The notes under the pieces: generated by a model
What the model was told of the DNA's origin: nothing
The model's input: the letters and a program-made list of their open reading frames with translations, nothing else
Database searches by the model: none
Shown here: piece by piece, positions 11,228 to 21,429 of the stretch
Layout of the letters: every line of letters begins with the position of its first letter
How positions within the stretch are numbered: position 1 is the stretch's first letter
Assembly (NCBI GenBank): GCA_013180625.2
Contig: SNVD02014120.1
Location: 26,307 to 90,306, forward strand
From: Boswellia sacra
Lineage: Eukaryota; Streptophyta; Magnoliopsida; Sapindales; Burseraceae
Length of the DNA: 64,000 bases
Reading direction: 5' to 3'
Translations under genes and position numbers: made by a program

Positions 11228-12254
11228 CTGGATATAGATAAATTTGCCGAAGTTGCTTTGCCACACTAAATATTGTTGGCCTATTCAAAGGTAAGTTGTG
11301 CACAAGCTAGTAATTGCTGCTCTTTCTCCTGATATGGTCCATCTTGAACAATTACCGAATCTACAGTCTCACTAGAGTCCACTCTTATCAATGTATCTCT
11401 TCATATATGTAATGTTACTATTCCTCCTCCAGAATGGCCAATATCACGAATCTCTTTCCTGTCAAAAGCATAACCAGCAATACACCAAAACTATAAACAT
11501 CGGACTTCTTATTGTAATCAGAAGTAAGGATTATCTCGGGTGCAACAAATGCCCATTTCCCAATCACACATTCGCCTTTTATGTGGGTTTCACCTTCCGG
11601 GATAGATTTAGATAGTGAAAAATCAAAGACTTTGGCAATATATTGTTCGTCCAATAGTATTTTTTTGGGTTGACATCTCTAAAAACCGATAGGCCTAGGG
11701 AATCCGAAATGAGGATATGCTATTGCATCAGCAATCTCCATTGCAATCTTTAACCTATGTCTCCACAGCAAGGGTTCAAAGTTGGGTTGATGACGATTTT
11801 GAATCCGATCAGCAAAAGTGCCATATGTATTTATCGGTTCAAAATCCAGAATGGGATCTTGAGTCTCCAAGCAGCATCCAATCAACTTCAAAACATTTTT
11901 GTGACTCATTTGTGAAGCAAAAACAATGTTATTGAGACTACTACATTCAAATCGATCTGACTCTAGGTCTGAATTGTTTGGATCCAAGTCGTAGTTACTA
12001 AATTCAAATCTCATGACAGAAATTTGACGCTCTTTCAAAAAACCCTTGTACAACGTATGAAAAGAACTTTTTGCTGTTACTACCATAATGTTGTAATTGT
12101 CTGTTGCTTTTTGAAGCTCTTGAGGAGAGAAGTTACGAATTGGATTACGTTTACCATTAAAAGAGGTAATCAAATTTTCTAGTAAAAATTTGCCGTTTCT
12201 AAAAAATGTAGTATTCTCTGCCTTTTCCCAGGTTTTTCTCAAAAATGAACACAT
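11228..12254 (-). pseudogene. ZRK pseudokinase pseudogene
   Basis: From the ATG at 12254 (MCSFLRKTWEK) the ZRK frame is open for 191 codons through FASQMSHKNVLKLIGCCLET and LLWRHRLKIAMEIADAIAY. It stops at TAG 11679-11681, just after PRPIGF. There an extra T is followed, about 15 bases on, by a lost A, so the frame returns (ILLDEQYIAKVFDFS) with a stop left between. A further stop follows GKRFVILAILEEE at 11418, and the C-terminal part (11228-11417) has more lesions. The upstream flank carries the same leader exon (12433-12500) as the intact 20.1-kb gene. Confidence 0.88.
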
Positions 12255-12432
12255 CTAACTTCTTCATAAACAAATGAAATACCATCAGGCTTTTTAACCG
12301 CGGAGCATCAAGCTTGTTGAGAACTAAAGAGACAAAAAAAGAACTTCTTTTACAGAACCAACTCATAACTACCAATTAAAGCATTCACAATTTGCATAAT
12401 AGAGATATTGCTGATCAGAAAGTGTGTGTACC

Positions 12433-12505
12433 TGTAAATGAAGAATCCTCGTATCCGGCTCAAGGTAATGGTCGCTGCTGGGCTTGAGGTTGAGAGAAGT
12501 CAACC
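12433..12505 (-). promoter_or_regulatory. Conserved ZRK 5' leader exon with splice donor
   Basis: The same block lies upstream of the 20.1-kb gene (21332-21400) and as an orphan at 18262-18345. In each, the minus strand ends in a GTACAC-type donor, and an acceptor-like AG precedes the ATG. This suggests that the ZRK genes have a non-coding first exon and a 5'UTR intron of about 170 bases. Confidence 0.5.
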
Positions 12506-13367
12506 ATCTATCAGTATCACTGGATGTGGGTTAGTTTGATTTCATCGGAGTTTCAGTACTTTCAAACCTATGTATGGAGCATATGAAGCACATCATCAGG
12601 AACACACAAGAATTGCAACCGATCATTTACAGATAAAGCTTATACTATATTAATATATTTGTGTTTTTCCTGTAAGTAAATTTACATGCAGATGGGCAAA
12701 CTAAGAATTAAGAAAAAGAAAGATGTATGTTAACTCTATGGCATTTACCAGTGAATATGATTGATCAATCCAAGCATCAAGATAAAGGAATCGGGTTTGA
12801 GGGAATATAAGTTTGAGAGAAAGCTCAGCAATATAAATTCTGAAGCAGAGTGAATGAACATATTTAGCCACAAACTTACGGTTAATTTCCAAGAAGAAAA
12901 CATGCCTTCCCAGTTAACCTTGAATTATTGAACGCAAGGTATCTACACATTTATTTCGAAGTCATGATTAAATTTGGCCCCTGGCATATATAAAAGTCAA
13001 ATATGGTGGCCTTAGACGTAAATCCTCGTCAATCTTAATTTCAGACATTGATTAAAGTTTGCTTAGATCGCCTGACACTTTTTAATATTTAATTTACATC
13101 ACTTAAATATTTTGCAGGACTTAATTTTTTTTTCAAGAAAACAATTATATGTAAAATGGTTATATGATATCAACAATCGCAAAGTATGTGCAGCCATACT
13201 TTTTATATTTAAATTTACTGATTTAAAACAATGATTGCTGCATGAGCGAAGAAGACATAATTTAAAACTAATTCACAAAAGAGGACGACCCCACCATCCT
13301 AACCATGAGATTACAAATTAAAAAAAAATAGTTAAGAAATTTTTTAACCATGCATAATTACATATAA
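12506..13367. other. Intergenic, no gene seen
   Basis: AT-rich sequence upstream of the 11.2-kb ZRK pseudogene. Only short ORFs without recognisable similarity are present. Confidence 0.5.
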
Positions 13368-13852
13368 CTACTGGACTGCTTGATACAATTGCCTAAGTTC
13401 TTTCGCCACATCAATCATTGCTGGTTGATCATTTGCTAGTTCACAACACATTTAAGGATAAGCTCCCTGAACTCTTTTAAGTGCTACCCTTTCCTAAGAG
13501 TGCACGATTCATCTCTAACAATTCTCGGATCTACAATCTCATCAAACCTGTTATGTTCAATGCATTTGTCACACGATGTAGCAACCAATAATCTGCTCCA
13601 TCGTCACTGCGAGAAGCGTCAAATATAGTTTGTCCGCTCAAAAGCACAAGTGGCGACATGCCAAAACTAAAAGCGTCGCACTGCTCATTGCAATCACCTG
13701 TACTCATGTACTCTCTGGTGCAATAAATCCCACCGTCCATGCCACTGAATTTTTTACAAATGTTTCACCTTCTGGGATAGTCACAGATGGAGAAAAATCG
13801 AACAGTTTGGCAATATAGTGCTCATCTAGTAAGATTCTTGATGATTTGTATT
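13368..13852 (-). pseudogene. ZRK C-terminal fragment
   Basis: The minus strand reads the C-lobe only: ILLDEHYIAKLFDFSPSVTI, PEGETFVKN, TREYMSTGDCNEQCDAFSFG, LVLLSGQTIFD and, near the end, LRQLYQAVQ followed by stop 13368-13370. Frame changes occur after EDSSQ-like sequence near 13500 and around 13740. The N-lobe is absent; unrelated AT-rich DNA starts at about 13853. The closest relatives in the window by motif are the 42.7- and 48.8-kb genes (EYMTTGNCNEKCDV). Confidence 0.8.
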
Positions 13853-13859
13853 TTCATAT

Positions 13860-14790
13860 GTTTGGTGGTTTGTTGTCATGGTTGAATGGCACATGTGATA
13901 ATTATTAATTAAAATTATATATTTTGAGTTGATAGTGCATCTTTCATTGCTTTCATTAGCATATTATACCCTTTGATAGTGCATCTTTCATTACTTTCAT
14001 TAGCATATTATACCCTTGTAAAAGTTCTGCAACTGGTAAAATGATAAGCATTATTCGGAAGTGTTTTAGTGCTCTCTGTTATATTCACGGGCTAATAAGT
14101 TGCAACTACCGTTCTAAATTTCTAATAAACACTTCTCTTTTGTACATTAATAATTAGAACAAATTTGAAGGACGATGAAGACTATATGATCATGCAAACT
14201 ATATTTTTGTATGGTAACTAATTTAATTTTTTGTTTAGTTGTAAAGTAGCATAAGAGATGCATGCATGCCTATCAAATCAGGCAAATATTATCGACGAGA
14301 AAAAAGTGAGCTAACCATTCCCAACATCGTCGACTACGTAAATAAATAAATAAGAAAGGTGATAACATAGATATAATTATATAACAAAAGCTGTCGAACC
14401 AATAACCATCCACAACAATATCACTATATAAGAAAAATAAGGAATGACAAATATAGAAGAAAAATAAATAATGAGATTCTTTGACTGTTAACTGCAGCCA
14501 CGCGTCTAACTTATTATTATACAAGTTGATCAGAACCCGCCCCTTTAAACCCGTTTTCCTTTTGCCTTTTCCAATTAAATATTATCTCCCAAGTAGCATC
14601 ATCACAGGCCAACGTTATAGCAAACAGTTCATAGCAAGCTATGCCATTAATAGAAAAACCAAGAACCAAACAAAACAAAATGGAGCCTGTGCCTCCAACA
14701 ATAATTCAAGGCTCAAGTAGGGAAGAAGATTGATAACAATGAAAGCCACTAATCGCTTGATAACAATGAAAGCCACTAATCGCCGGGTAG
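13860..14790. other. Intergenic, no gene seen
   Basis: It contains a short direct repeat (about 13927-13977 and 13978-14018, 'ttcattagcatattatac') and a 33-base repeat at about 14730-14780 ('gataacaatgaaagccacta' twice). No coding region is recognised. Confidence 0.5.
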
Positions 14791-14797
14791 GAAACCC

Positions 14798-15485
14798 TTA
14801 CTGGATCTGAAAATCAAAGAAATGAATTGTATAATTAAAAAAGAAAAGATAGAAATAAATAATATATATATATAACAAATTAATATTAAATAATAATTGT
14901 GATACATACGTACCTTGTATTTTTCGTCTATGCAGGATCTTTTACTCGATATCCACAAATAATCTAAGTGCTGCCTCTGAAAGAATGTAAAATTTGATTG
15001 ATTATGTTTACATTTGTTTATGTTATGTTGGAAACTAACAGAAAAACTTAATTTATACCTCTTGCCAGCAATTAAAGATCCTCTCTGTATGTGCCTTTAC
15101 CAGTAAAAAGCAGCTTAAGATGGTGACAAACACTAGGAGTGGATACCCAATTGCAAGACGTACCTCTCCTGTTCCTAGTGGTAAGATGCATGCACTTCCT
15201 CCAATAGAACAGTAAAGAACCATACAAGAAGCCACGAAATTGCTACAAGTAATGGAGCAGCAACCACAAGGAAGAACTGGAAGAGAGAGTGTGAAAAAGA
15301 ATTACTTACCAACTAAGGGAGTGCAAAAGCATTACTCACCAACTAAACATAAATATAAACATAAACCCTAACTAAAGTACCCATGTATAGGTGTAGGACC
15401 AATCCACGTCAAGCCTGAGTAAATGATTCAACTGATCCTTATCCAACTCAACCTCGGAACCTTTAATCTGATCTTTTGAATCCAT
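14798..15485 (-). pseudogene. Small two-span membrane protein gene, one frameshift
   Basis: Four exons with canonical borders can be read: 15381-15485 (MDSKDQIKGSEVELDKDQ... ending DWSYTYTW), 15059-15276, 14914-14976 and 14798-14806 (ATC CAG TAA). The exons keep phase 0 with each other except inside exon 2. Its first half reads FFLVVAAPLLVAISWLLVWF and its second half, one frame away, reads RLAIGYPLLVFVTILSCFLL. Both are membrane-like segments, so one indel near 15190-15215 is likely. The tail is charged (RQHLDYLWISSKRSCIDEKY). The total would be about 130 aa. I do not recognise the family. It may be a pseudogene or an intact gene with a sequencing error. Confidence 0.55.
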
Positions 15486-15489
15486 TGAT

Positions 15490-16340
15490 GAGTAGTAACC
15501 GGAAGAAGCAGAAAATTGCTAAGTTGAATTATAAGAGAGAATATTTCGCTTCTAAACAGTACTATTTTAGGTACAACCAATTCATATATACAAACTAAAT
15601 AAATAGATAAGAATTAAAAGCAAAAATAAATAGAAGGAAATAAGTATGATAAATGGTGTGATAACTATTATTTATTTAATGATATATCATGCCCCCCATA
15701 GAATGTTGAGTCAACAAGTACGAATTTGAAACCTAAACAAAAACTAGGTACCAGTCGTAACGATATAATTTAATGGAGAGGAAATAGTTAATAAAAGTTA
15801 AACTATAAATATCATAAGTACTACAATAAATATTGTTTCCTAACAAGGTGAAATTTTGTGAACTCGTCACGTAATTGACTAGGCCATTAGATTTTAACTA
15901 CGAGTATGATGCTCGATTGTTGGTTGGGTTGGCTTCATTTCATTAATATTGTATGTATACTATTTGTTTAGTTATATAACATTCTTTCTATATTTATAAT
16001 TTTACAACGGAAACTTTATTATACTAAGAGATCGAAATCTGAAGGAACTGAGAAGTCAAGCAGCTGCGAGGATCATTAATTTATCTCCAGGAAAACAGTT
16101 AAAACATTCTGGAAAGGCGTCATATTTTACTATATATAGTAAATTATCTTATATCTTTCAATACTGATTTATTAATTTATATGACTCTCTGGGCGCTTAT
16201 ATTGGTATTTGTGATTTCCTAAGTCTGCATTCCACTTGACTAGATAAAATAAAAGCAATCCCTTTGGCCTCTATTACGAAATTTCATACAATAAATATAT
16301 ATACACAACATATAATATAGGTAGCATGGAAGAATAAGAT
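15490..16340. other. Intergenic, no gene seen
   Basis: AT-rich spacer between the membrane-protein gene and the 16.3-kb ZRK copy. No ORF with recognisable similarity was seen. Confidence 0.5.
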
Positions 16341-16346
16341 TAGACA

Positions 16347-17378
16347 TTAAACAAGAGATAAATATATTTGCCTTAGTTGCTTTGCCACATCAATCATTGT
16401 TGGCCTATCTTCAGCAGCAGTGGTGAGACATTCAGAGATGAGTTTTGTTGAAGCTTTCAGTTGCTGCTTTTCCCCAGAATACGATCCGCCTCTAACAATA
16501 ACAGGATCTATTATCAGCTTGATTCTATTATTTTCAATATGTCTCTTCACATAGTCTGACATCGCACAACCATCTTCCTTTGCAAGACACTTAAGATCAT
16601 AGATTCTCTGTCCGCTCAAAAGCTCAAGTAGCAATGCACCAAAACTATAAACATCGCACTTCTCATTGTAATTGAATGTAGTACGATACTCAGGTGCAAT
16701 AAATCCCCTTGAGCCGAACAGAACATGATCTTTTATGTGTGTTTTACCTTCAGGAATAGAGTCCGATAGCGAAAAATTGAACAGTTTGCTAACGTACTGT
16801 TGATCCAATAAGATATGTGATGGCTTTATATCTCTAAATATGATGGTCCTGGAGAATCCGAAGTGAAGATAAGCTACTGCATTAGCAATCTCGTTAGCAA
16901 TCTTTAGCCTATGTTTCAATAGAAACGGCTAATAATCAGGTTGACGAGGACCATGAATACGATCAGCAAGAGTGCCTTGCTCTACAGACTCGAAAACTAG
17001 AACAGGAATTTCGGTCTCTAAGCAGCATCCGATCAACTTCAAAAAATTTTTATGGCTTATTTGTGATGCAAATACAATATTGTTGAAACTAAATTCGTAT
17101 CCCTCACTTCCTCTGAACTTCATAACCATAACCGGGCGGTTCTGCAGGAACCCTTCGTACAATTCATAGCCAACTTCATACATTATAACTTTCTGGGCAT
17201 CGTAGTTGTTCGTTGCTATACTGAGCTGTTTTGCTGAAAAACCAGTAATTGGATTACATTTACCATCACAAGCCTCGATCAATCTTTGCATAAAAGTTTC
17301 CCCATTCCTCAGAAATGTTGCATCATATTTATCTTTCTTTTTCTGATAGTAATTTCTTCTTCTAAAAAACAAACTCAT
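16347..17378 (-). pseudogene. ZRK pseudokinase with a single in-frame stop
   Basis: The frame starts at ATG 17376-17378 (MSLFFRRRNY), chosen because intact relatives start MxSFLRK here; an upstream in-frame ATG at 17447 is less likely. Only one lesion is seen: TAG at 16929-16931, after GPRQPDY and before PFLLKHRLK. The frame is the same on both sides. The rest is complete: VMVMKF (beta-3 Lys), FASQISHKNFLKLIGCCLET, IFRDIKPSHILL (HRD changed to FRD), LFNFSLS (DFG changed to NFS), [22 protein letters not shown], and EDRPTMIDVAKQLRQIYLSLV with TAA at 16347-16349. It is a recent pseudogene, a truncated N-lobe protein of about 149 aa, or a readthrough case. Confidence 0.85.
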
Positions 17379-17389
17379 GATCTCCATCA

Positions 17390-18055
17390 ATGAAAGTATA
17401 TGCAATTCACAATGAGAATACTGGTGATCAGCAAGTGGATGTGCCAAAAGTGAAGACGATGCTCGCTGCTAACTAAAACTTGATCGACTTGAGTTTAGAA
17501 GCACCTGAAACTTGAAAGAGAACGGAGTTTTCCCAGTCAAAATTTTATGACTGGATATAAGTTTGATTTCATCAAAGTCAGATGTGGTGGCCTTAGAACT
17601 TCATCTGTACATTTTATTTACAAAAGAATTTCTTTCTTCCAAGAAAGCAATTATTGTGTATATGAAATGTGAACTAGTAAAAAAATATTTTATCAATAAT
17701 TATGAGAATCAGCAGTTGAAATGGGGTAAAATTTCATTGTCATCCAAGTGAATAGTCATGATGAACAACATGTCGTTTACACTGTATATATGGTCTAGAT
17801 TATAGGTCATAAACGACATGTCATACTCTACTAATTTCACAATAACGACATGTCTTTTATTTTACAAACCAATTAACTGCATGCCACCAACCACTTGTTG
17901 ATATATATCCATGCCACCATGGTTCTGTTTAATAGCTAAAAGCACAAGCTACTTCTTCTTCGATGAGCACCTTTAATTTTAAACTCGGATACCGAGCATC
18001 CAGACACATCAGGGTTTGTTGACTTAGAATTTTTGTAACTTGGATATGTTATTAA
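17390..18055. repeat. ZRK upstream flank, duplicated at 1255-1720
   Basis: Non-coding. It holds a short inverted repeat (CATGTCGTTTA at about 17770 and TAAACGACATG at about 17811) and the flank shared with 1255-1720. After about 17990 it matches the 3'-flank family (2057-2100). Confidence 0.55.
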
Positions 18056-18059
18056 TCTT

Positions 18060-18480
18060 TCTCAGAAAAAAAAAAACAAAACAAAAACAAAAACAAAAAC
18101 AAATGAACTACTATCAGTTTTTTCAACCGCGGAGGATCAAGCTTGTTGAGAACTAAAGAGAAAAGAAACAATATTTCTTGTTAAAAACCAACTTTTATGT
18201 ATCTGCTAATTAAAGTATTCACACTTCACAATAATAGTGATATAGTGCTGATCAGACAATGGGTGTACCTGTGGATGACCAATTATTCCAGTATCAGGCT
18301 GAAGACGAAGGCCGCTGCTAGGCTTGAGTTTGAGAGAACCTAAAACTTAAGAGTATGCATCGAAATTTTCCCAGCTGTCAACCATTTATCTCAGTGAAAT
18401 TATTATTGCTTCAATTTCATTCAAGTCATATTTGCCGGCCGTAAACTTCTCGTCTTCTCCTGTACTTTTATTTAAGAGAT
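18060..18480 (-). promoter_or_regulatory. Orphan ZRK upstream region and leader exon
   Basis: It matches the sequence immediately upstream of the ZRK start at 12255-12500 and 21160-21430, including 'ggatcaagcttgttgagaac', 'gtgctgatcaga' and the leader exon with its donor (about 18262). There is no ZRK coding sequence beside it: below 18060 the DNA is ZRK 3' flank. It is the remaining 5' end of a deleted copy. A run of AAAAAC units (about 18070-18100) lies at the break. Confidence 0.65.
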
Positions 18481-18537
18481 TTATTAAAAAATTAAAAAAA
18501 TATTCCACTTCAATCTTCATAAAGAAAGCAATTATCT

Positions 18538-18634
18538 AGTATGTATGTATGTATGTATGTATGTATGTATGTATGTATGTATGTATGTATGTATATATAT
18601 AATATCTGTGTGTGTGTGTGTGTCTGTGTGTGTT
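18538..18634. repeat. Microsatellites (GTAT)n and (TG)n
   Basis: About 13 units of GTAT run to about 18592, followed after a short AT stretch by a TG run to 18634. Confidence 0.95.
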
Positions 18635-18635
18635 T

Positions 18636-19084
18636 CGTTCAATTACCCTGCAAAAATAATTGAATGATTGATGTGTATCATTCAATTACCCTGCAAAAAA
18701 TTGATTATAGAGGGCACATGATCTTAGTGCCCTGTAGCTTTACAATGCCAAAAGTATATGTATTTTCATAGAATGAGTCATGACACATGTGAATTGTTGC
18801 AGCATGCTTTCAGAAATGTGAATTAAGCAGAAGAGGTAATACCCAAACGACAATCTACTTACAATTGAAATATGTACTAGTCATAAAATATCAGGTGAGC
18901 TTAAAGATATGACCAGAAAATCAAACAAATTAAGAATACTTTTTCTTCCAATAAACAACTTGTTATATATTTAAAAGGTCGCAGCTGCTACCATGGGTAA
19001 TGAAGACATGACTTACTAAGAAAGTACATAAATACATCCATATAAAAGGTAGGTGAAGATCCAAGCATTCAGTAAAAAAAAATT
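18636..19084. repeat. ZRK 3'-flank repeat
   Basis: Third copy of the flank seen at 740-990 and 2150-2560. It has a local duplication of 'tcaattaccctgcaaaaa' (about 18639 and 18681). Not coding. Confidence 0.6.
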
Positions 19085-19175
19085 ACATGACAGACAGATA
19101 CATTAGTATGAGTTGTTTTGCCACATCTATTCCTGTGGGCCTTCCTTCCTTCGATTCAGAGAGACATCTAAAGGC
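19085..19175 (-). pseudogene. Fossil ZRK C-terminus (second tail)
   Basis: The segment resembles the last codons of a ZRK gene on the minus strand (around 'gagttgttttgccacatcta'). It is placed below the copy at 19238 in the same way as the fossils at 2562, 11085 and 19965. Confidence 0.6.
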
Positions 19176-19237
19176 AGGCTCTGTAAAATCTTGAATACTG
19201 TCTTAAACGGGTTTCAGAAAAATGTATTAAGGCATTA

Positions 19238-19942
19238 TTAAGCTGGAGATAGATACATTTGCCTAAGTTGCTTTGCCACATTAATCATTGTTGGCCTATC
19301 TTCCGCTGCCTTGCTAAGACATTCAAAGGTAAGTTGTGCAAAAGCTAGTAATTGCTGCTATTTCTCCTGATATGATCCATCTTGAACAATCACAGGATCT
19401 ACAATCTCACTAAATCTACTATTATCAATGTACCTCTTCATGTATTTTTCTATTTCTTCCTCCATAAGGGTAATATCATGAATTCTCTTTCCTGTCAAAA
19501 GCACAACTAGCAATGCACCAAAACCATAAACATCGGCCTTCTCATTGTAATTAAATGTAAGGAGTATCTCAGGTGCAACAAATCCCCATTCCACAATCAC
19601 ACATTCGCCTTCCGGGACAGATTTAGATAGTGAAAAATCAAAGAGTTTGACAAATATTTTTCATCCAATGATATATTTTTTGGGTTGACATCTCTAAAGA
19701 CGATGGGCCTGGGGAATACAAAATGAAGATATGCTATTGCATTAGCAATCTCCATTGCAATTTTTAACCTATGTCTCCATAGAAAAGGCTCAAAGTTGGG
19801 TTGATGACGACGTTGAATCCGATCAGCAAGAGTGCCATATGTATTTATCAGTTCAAAAGCCAGAATGGGATATTGAGTCTCCAAGCAGCATCCAATCAAC
19901 TTCAAAACATTTTTGTGACTCATTTGTGATGCAAAAACAATT
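19238..19942 (-). pseudogene. 5'-truncated ZRK pseudogene
   Basis: The gene begins abruptly at IVFASQMSHKNVLKLIGCC (about 19940) with no N-terminal 100 residues. It continues LINTYGTLADRIQRRHQPN, FLWRHRLKIAMEIANAIAYL and PIVFRDVNPKN. A frameshift near 19650 follows (LDEKYLSNSL), and deletion of the usual THIKG segment near 19605. The C-lobe reads FVAPEILLTFNYNEKADVYG, LLTGKRIHDITLMEEE, and a stop after DGSYQEK (19358). The tail homology ends at TAA 19238-19240. At 19942 it is joined to the fossil tail and flank of the next gene, so the break looks like unequal exchange between neighbours. Confidence 0.87.
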
Positions 19943-19944
19943 TG

Positions 19945-20075
19945 TGATCCGTAAAAAGGAAGGTCCAACCCTTCGTAAACACAATTACATGCCAGATCGA
20001 TTTGGCTGAGTTATCTTGCCGCATCTATGCTGTTGATCACCCTTTCTTCCATTCTGAGAGTCATCTAAGACAGGC
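19945..20075 (-). pseudogene. Fossil ZRK C-terminus and flank (second tail)
   Basis: 'aaaaggaaggtccaaccctt' and the following bases match 2529-2640. It is a decayed ZRK end plus its 3' flank, below the intact gene at 20131. Confidence 0.6.
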
Positions 20076-20130
20076 TCCGAAGAATCTTGAATATCAGTTT
20101 ATATGTGTTTCAGAAATATACATTAAGACA

Positions 20131-21159
20131 TTAAGCAGGAGATAGATACATTTGCCTAAGTTTCTTTGCCACATCAATCATTGCTGGCCTATCTTCTGGC
20201 GACGAGTTAACACATTCAAAGGTAAGTTCTGCAAAAGTTAGTAATTGCTGCTCTTTCGCGGGATCTGATCCATCTTGAATAATTACAGGATCTATGATCT
20301 TACTAAGTATATTACTATCAACAAATCTCTTCATGTAAACTTCTTCAATCTCTTCTCCTGCAGAATTCATAACATCGACCAGCATCTTTCCTGTCAAAAG
20401 CACAACTAGCAATGCACCAAAGCTATAAACATCCAACTTCTTATTATAAGGGTCTGCACGAAAGATCTCAGGTGCCAGATATCCCAATGTCCCAGTTACA
20501 ATGTCAGTTTCTATGTTTGTTTCACCTTCTGGAATAGATGCAGATCGTGAAAAGTCAAAGAGTTTGGCAACATATTGTTCATCCAATAAGATTGTTAATG
20601 GATTGATATCCTTAAAAACGATGGGCCTGGGGAATCCAACATGAAGATAAGCTATTACATTAGCAATATCCATTGCAATTTTTAACCTGTGCTTCCACAG
20701 TAAAGGCTCAAAGTTAGGTTGATGACAGCCTAGAATCTGATCATGAAAAGTGCCATATTTTACTGATTCAAAAACGAGAATGGGAATTTTAGTCTCCAAG
20801 CAACATCCAATCAACTTCAAAACATTTTTGTGGCTCATTTGTGATGCAAACACAATGTTATTGAAACAACTTTTATACGCATCTAACTCGTTTCCACCAC
20901 TTTCCAATTTCATAACACAAATTGGACGGTCTTGCAGAAAACCTCTGTACAATTTATGCTCCGAATCTCTTGCTATCTCTGCGGTAATGTTGTAATGGTC
21001 TGTTGCTTTTTCAAGCTCTTTAGCAGAGAAGCTACGAATTGGATTACGTTTACCATTACAAGAGGCTATCAACTTTTCTAGTAAAATTTGGCCGTTTGTC
21101 AAAAGGTTTGTATTGCCTACCTTTTTCCTATTCTGGATTTTTCTCCAAAATGAACTCAT
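20131..21159 (-). CDS. ZED1-related (ZRK) receptor-like pseudokinase
   Basis: Intact 342-aa protein, the usual ZRK length, with a kinase fold but no extracellular or membrane part. Residues 1-55 are the N-terminal extension (MSSFWRK, NGKRNPIRSFSAKELEKAT). The glycine loop is not recognisable. Lys84 (CVMKLES) is the beta-3 lysine. FASQMSHKNVLKLIGCCLET spans 104-123. HRD is replaced by FKD at 182-184 (FKDINPLTILL) and DFG by DFS at 202-204. APE is at 229-231, DVYSFG at 243-248 and DRP at 323-325. Catalysis is therefore unlikely. In Arabidopsis, cytoplasmic ZRKs bind the NLR ZAR1 and act as effector decoys or adaptors; that role here is inferred from family. The ATG aligns with those of the other copies. 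A 5'UTR intron is likely (leader exon 21332-21400). Confidence 0.92.
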   Translation of the reverse strand: MSSFWRKIQNRKKVGNTNLLTNGQILLEKLIASCNGKRNPIRSFSAKELEKATDHYNITAEIARDSEHKLYRGFLQDRPICVMKLESGGNELDAYKSCFNNIVFASQMSHKNVLKLIGCCLETKIPILVFESVKYGTFHDQILGCHQPNFEPLLWKHRLKIAMDIANVIAYLHVGFPRPIVFKDINPLTILLDEQYVAKLFDFSRSASIPEGETNIETDIVTGTLGYLAPEIFRADPYNKKLDVYSFGALLVVLLTGKMLVDVMNSAGEEIEEVYMKRFVDSNILSKIIDPVIIQDGSDPAKEQQLLTFAELTFECVNSSPEDRPAMIDVAKKLRQMYLSPA

Positions 21160-21331
21160 CTAATTAACCTATTCACGAACAAATGAAAATACAATCAGTT
21201 TTTTTAACTATGGATCATCAAGCCGGAAAAAAAAAAGAAAAAACTTTTATAAAACTGACTCATATATATCTACTAATTAAAACATTCACGATTCGCAGTA
21301 ATAAAAATACTGCTGATCAGAAAGTGTGTAC

Positions 21332-21420
21332 CTGTGGATGACCAATTCCGGTATCAAGCTGAAGGTAGCGGTCGCCGTTAGGCTTGAGGCTGAGACAAAC
21401 TTAAAGAGTAGAAATATCGA
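21332..21420 (-). promoter_or_regulatory. ZRK 5' leader exon with splice donor
   Basis: A conserved non-coding block with a GTACAC donor on the minus strand. The likely acceptor is the TTAATTAG just before the ATG at 21159. It is shared with 12433-12505 and 18262-18345. Confidence 0.5.
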
Positions 21421-21429
21421 AGTCTTCGC

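Noticed and set aside
17379..17447. Upstream ATG (MAHPLADHQYSHCELHILS...) as start of the 16.3-kb ZRK
   Set aside because: Other copies start at the MxSFLRK position, and the extra 23 codons lie in the conserved upstream flank of the array.
18538..18634. Regular repeats reminiscent of a CRISPR array
   Set aside because: The units are 4 and 2 bases with no spacers; simple microsatellites in a plant genome.
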